A DNA stretch of 34,623 bases from Chromera velia (taxonomy: Eukaryota; Sar; Chromeraceae): assembly GCA_018398765.1 (NCBI GenBank), contig JAHBMJ010000972.1:1-34623 (forward strand), written 5' to 3'. Below are positions 30,317 through 34,623 of this stretch, in pieces (position 1 is the stretch's first letter; each line of letters opens with the position of its first letter). A model generated the notes under the pieces. The model was not told the DNA's origin. It made no database searches and worked only from the letters and a program-made list of their open reading frames with translations. The position numbers were made by a program, and so were the translations under genes.

Positions 30317-32899
30317 TCATTCGAGCAATGTCAAAGGCGGCTCCGGAGGTGCTCTCTCCTCTTCTCCCGCTCTCCCTCGTGATTCTGAGAAGCGAGAATC
30401 CCCCGACGTCCATTGTTCTTCTGAGAACCTCTCACGGAGGTCCCCTTCTTCCTCCACCCCCTTCTCGCCCCGACTACGTATCAAATCGTCTTCCCCTCTA
30501 CCCCCCTGTACCCCACCCCTTTCGAAGACGACACCCCCTTCAAGTCCGTTTGGTCTCTCTAGATTGATCATTTCACGACGTACAGGGTCAGAGAGAAGCA
30601 ACCATGTCCGCTCCTGTTGAGAGGAGTGAGAAGGCAAACGATCAAAAACAGAAGCAGAGGAGTCTTCTGCTTGGAGGACTTCCTGGGAAGGAGAGCTAGT
30701 GGAAGTTGACGCTTGTGTCACTCCCAGAGACCCCCCCTCGCCTTCATATGTTTCTATTGACTCTCTGTTTTCTCCTTGATGTCCGACCGTCTGTACAGTT
30801 TCCTTCTCGCTTTCCCCTCGTATCCTTTCCTCTTCGATTGATTTCGCTGGCCTCTCTCGAGAGACAACGAGGGAACTCTTCGCATACCCTCCCTGAGACA
30901 GGAGAAGAGACCGAATGGCAGCCAGCTCCTGGCTCTGCTCCTCGAGTGCCTTCTTTTGCTGTGCGAGTTCCTTTCGCACTGCTTCCTTTTCCTCCGCGAG
31001 TGCCTTCTTCTGCTCATCCAGTTCCTTCTTGCGATCCTCCATTTGTGTCTTCTGCGTATCGATCTCTTTCTGCTGCCTCTCGAGCTCCCGGCGTTGTTCC
31101 TTCAGCCCGGCGACAGCGATGGCAGAAAAGTCCTGAAGGCAACAGAAGAATTTACAATCTGAATTTGTCCATTCTACACAATGTGTTGATCTCAGCTTGC
31201 AGAAAATTCTCTGTGCGCGAAGCTGCTGTACCGACTGCCGGTAAGCCTTTCATTGAAACGGTCGGAGGAATGAAAAAACAGACGGCTGGGCGTCCACACT
31301 TTGAGAGAAAGCACGTATGATAATTGACCAAAAACAGAGAATCGGCGTAACACTCTGATAGAAAAAAATACTCCCCTTTCTCTGTGCAAAATACTGACCT
31401 GATAACGCAGTCGAAGTTTGCCTTCGTGATTTTCGGAGACGAGAGACGGGAGGACTTCGCGCACTTCCTGCAGAGAAAAGAGACCGACAGAAACGTACCT
31501 GAATACCAAATTCAAAGCAACATGGCACTTCAAAGAGAAACATAGCGGACGACGGACTGAGTCACCCTCAGCAGGGCCAACCAGAGACGACAAGACAGAG
31601 TGAGGGGGCTGACTCATGAAAAGAAAGCAAGACACCAACGGAGTCTAGGAAAAGTGGGATAATTGGTAGAAAGATTGGAAGGCAAAACGAAGGACGGGTG
31701 CAAGGACTGGACAACAACTCAGACAGAAACAACTCCTCCCTAAAAATGACTGCAGAGAAAAAGACAGACCTGTGCGATGAAGCCGAAGTTTTCTCCTCGA
31801 AGCTGCATCTTGAGAAAAGGGACAAAAGGAGGAAGCAAGCAAACGCCAAAAAGAGAAAAGAAGGGAACGGAATGTGCAAAAAGGCGGTGATGTGATCTGT
31901 CTGTGTCACGTGACTGCAATCCCATGTGCTTGGGTTGTGCCAAGAATACGCGGAAAGGAAATGTGAAAAAGTAACTTCTCAAATCAAACCAGACAGGTGT
32001 ATGCATGAACCACGCATCCCAAAAGGAAGTCAACGAGAGAAGGAAAAGAGGTTCTATAGATTCACTCGAGAAAACCATTTGAGCGCCGCAGGCCCTCAAA
32101 CCGACCGTCTCTATGCTTGCCTCGTTCGTTCCTTCCCTCCAACGGAAGGCAACCGGTTCCAATCTGCACAGGAGAGAATCAAGGGAATGAAGGGGTGAGG
32201 GTGGGCGAGGATGGATTCAGTCTCGAGGTAATGAAAGTTCCAGATGGCAGAGGACAAGAGGATACAAAACAGACGTTAAAAAGATACCATATCAGCTTAT
32301 CACAAACAAACCCAATCATGCAACCAAGGAGAGCAGGTCTTGTCTCTTAGCAGAAAAGAAACACACCTCTCGAGAACGTCTGAGATGCTGCTGGCAGGTC
32401 CCCTTTGTGTCTGTCTGCCCTCCACCGTTTCTCGGCTCAAGGGGTCAGAAGAGGACTCTCCGCCAGCCCTTGCCAGAAGATCTCCGCGATCCTGCACACA
32501 AACAAAAGGCGCATGGAATGTGAGTTATGTCGAGTCGCCATCGTAGACTGTCTGAATGTGCAACATTCCATTCAGATAAGTCTGTCCACAGAAATAGGCA
32601 AAAGCAGATTTCACGGATGTCAACTGACTTGCTGAAGGTCTGAAGACTGAAGCCGACGAAGTTTCTGAGTTTCTTCTTCGGGGCTCCTGAAAGGTTGCAC
32701 TTTGGGAGAATACCTGCAACGGCACAAAAAGGACAGCACCACGAAAAACATTCGTATTTTGACCCTGACTGTTCGATCCATCCCGGAGAGAAGAATGAAT
32801 GAACAAGCAAGTCACGAAGGAATGGAGGACACAATTGCAAACGGACCCGTACAGGAGACCAGAAAAAGAACAAAAAGAAAAAGTAACCAGTGCCGTACA

Positions 32900-32955
<56 letters not shown>

Positions 32956-33000
32956 CAGAAAGACAGAGAGACAGAGAGACAGACAGACAGACAGAGAGAG

Positions 33001-33051
<51 letters not shown>

Positions 33052-34623
33052 AAGAGAGAGTTTTGGAGTTGAGCATACGAAGAATGCAGCCAGAGAAGAC
33101 AGGAAAGGAACTTTCGGCTTTGTCGGTGCTACCTTGAACATGAGAAGCGTGTCAAAGAATGATGTGGAAGTGATGAGTTCAAAAAAAAAAGCGCAGAAGC
33201 ACGTCCGCTTTGTCCCACCAACTGACTGACCTCAGGAGCGCCCCTTCTGATTGACTCCGATCCTCTTGGTGGACCGGACTTGGTCCCTCCTTCCGCATGG
33301 AAGAGGAGGAAGACACGTTCTGCCAGTCGTCGCTGCAATGCATCACAAAAGAGGCAGTCGTGAAGTGAACGTCTTTCGGAGAGCAGAGGCTGCTATGCAC
33401 TCACAAACCCACAAATGCCCGGACGGGAAGGCGAAGAGTCGCACAAAGATGAAGAGGACGAAAGACACAAAGAGACAGGGGAAAGAGAGATTCACACAGG
33501 TAAATCGACAGGCAAACAGACACATACTGATTCGCCAATCCACAGTCAAAGAGATCCGGAGGCAAAAGAATGATGCCGTCATGCACAGAACTCCGCATTG
33601 AATGTGACTTTTGACGAGGAAAAAAAAGGGATGGAACGTAACACCTGCTGTCATTTCGACCGACCTTCTCCATTCCTTCAGATTGCGGATCGCATGCTTC
33701 AGACGCCTGCGATCGACATACACAAACAAAATGAAACGCAAGGGAAGGAATGAAAGTGGAGTGCATGAAGAAGAGAGAGGAAAGGAGAAACAGAGGGAGC
33801 GTATCCATGCAACACTCATGCCTGCAAGACGCACAAGCCTCCCGCAACCACACCGAACTTTTGACAGAGAAAAAAATTCCCTGGACTCTCTTCCCTTTGT
33901 TCAGAAAGAAGGGCAGCCTTACTGTGATGAACTTCTTGTGAGATCTGAAGTTTCTGTTGGAAGCTAAAAGTTCTCTTGCCTTTATCAGAAGCAGTACAGC
34001 AAACAAGAGGAGCCAACAAGCCAACCGACCGACCTGTCGGAAGCACAACTTGAAGACCCAAAAGTCCCGCAAGAAGTGTTCGTCCCGTCTTGCAATGTTC
34101 CTGCAGGCAGGCACACATACATGCTCTCCAGCAGGCAGGCAGGCAGGCAGGGAGGATCAACAAACAAAAGAAATGAAAAATACATCGATCGTCAGAAGGG
34201 AGATTTCGTTCCATTTAGAGATATCTCTATTTCCTGAACAGACCCGCAGTGTGGAATGTAGAAGTCGATTGAGCAGGCACCAAGTAAATTAAGCCAAAGG
34301 GCTCAGACCAGTTTCTCTCCTTTACCCCTTTTCTAAGACAAAAATGGCCAGAGGCGCATGATTCAAACGATTGTGCCCACCGAACGAGAGAATACACATC
34401 AAGCTCAACATTAGGAAAGATGACACCAACAGAAACCAGGAAACGCACGCTTCTGAGATTAAATAGAACCCACCTCCGTAGGAGATGTTGCCGGTTACGT
34501 ACAGATTGCCATTAACCGTAAGTCCACTTCCAAAGCGACCGAAGCTCGCGACAGAAAGCGACGACCCCAGCATCGCAAAGCTCGTCAGAGACAGCGAGGA
34601 CCCCAAACGTCCCATGCTTGTCA
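30317..34623 (-). CDS. Intramolecular chaperone (peptidase S74) protein with GSSLS repeats, 5' end outside window
   Basis: Ten exons join in phase: 34623-34474 (partial), 34100-34034, 33706-33665, 33332-33231, 32713-32629, 32491-32367, 32163-32106, 31802-31770, 31467-31399 and 31132-30317. They give 514 visible residues. The first exon carries repeats (LGSSLSLTSFAM, LGSSLSVASFGR) then LTVNGNLYVTGNISYGG, typical of a beta-helical stalk. The S74 core follows: ASDRRLKHAIRNLKEW, LEPVAFRWREG, ENFGFIAQ, EVREVLPSLVSE and LRLRYQDFSAIAVAGLKEQ. The family folds as a trimer on a stalk and cuts itself off at the Ser before the conserved Asp (SD-R-LK). Then come about 70 residues of Glu/Lys/Gln coiled coil and a disordered Gly/Glu/Ser/Arg tail of about 170. 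Substrate and location are unknown; a surface or adhesin-like role is inference. Internal exons are tiny (33-125 nt). The segment between the SDR motif and LEPVAF is longer than usual. Confidence 0.85.
32900..33060. repeat. (CA)n(GA)n microsatellite in an S74-gene intron
   Basis: (CA)n at 32900-32932, then GAGA and CAGA runs, a second short (CA)n at 33001-33012, and (GA)n to about 33060. All of it lies in the intron 32714-33230. The frames crossing it on both strands are artefacts. Confidence 0.93.

Noticed and set aside
30025-30567. Plus-strand 180-codon frame
   Set aside because: Mostly antisense to the last exon of the S74 gene, without any motif. The minus frame is phase-linked to nine upstream exons.

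Overview
The window is nuclear DNA of a eukaryote with intron-rich genes, long simple-sequence tracts and nested transposable elements. Three host genes can be assembled exon by exon with consistent splice phases. The HOP/STI1 co-chaperone is closest, from what I remember of the family, to apicomplexan versions. The right-hand gene has 'GSSLS' repeats feeding an intramolecular-chaperone (peptidase S74) domain, a protein type I associate with chromerid algae. I therefore infer a photosynthetic alveolate, most likely Chromera velia or a relative. This rests on recalled families and was not tested by a search.

Layout. Positions 1-1140 are purine (GA-type) low-complexity DNA, and 1141-2034 is AT-rich with no gene. 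Positions 2041-11177 form one large inserted element. It has 364-368 bp terminal direct repeats, a shared target-site duplication TTCATT, and PPT-like and PBS-like sites that place it on the minus strand. Inside it are decayed gag-like and coiled-coil reading frames, several tandem repeats, and no polymerase that I can see. It sits directly behind the stop codon of the next gene.

Positions 11182-17511 (minus) hold a ten-exon ionotropic glutamate receptor-like channel of 639 aa. It has a signal peptide, no amino-terminal domain, both ligand-binding halves, M1, the pore/M3 region with YTANLA, M4, and an unusually long M1-M2 loop. Across a 592 bp intergenic region, positions 18104-21254 (plus) hold a six-exon HOP/STI1 of 448 aa that lacks the TPR1 (Hsp70-binding) domain but keeps TPR2A, TPR2B and both DP domains.

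Positions 22200-26800 are a nest of DNA transposons sharing the terminus CTAGGCGACGCACAGTGGT. They comprise a 0.24 kb MITE-like copy, a 4.2 kb element with a 9-bp target duplication, a gene-fragment-like pseudogene, a CATC array, and a 205 bp tandem array built from the transposon end. Positions 27638-28460 (minus) are a 5'-truncated LINE tail in which the reverse-transcriptase C-terminus runs into a degenerate C2H2 finger and a chromodomain-like segment. Positions 30317-34623 (minus) hold the last ten exons of the S74/intramolecular-chaperone gene, which continues off the right edge.

How the genes relate: I see no operon or shared pathway. The receptor and HOP are divergent neighbours that may share a promoter region. 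The rest of the window is shaped by mobile elements and simple repeats. About 60% of the 23 introns inferred here begin GTC rather than GTA or GTG, which looks like a genome-specific 5' splice-site habit.
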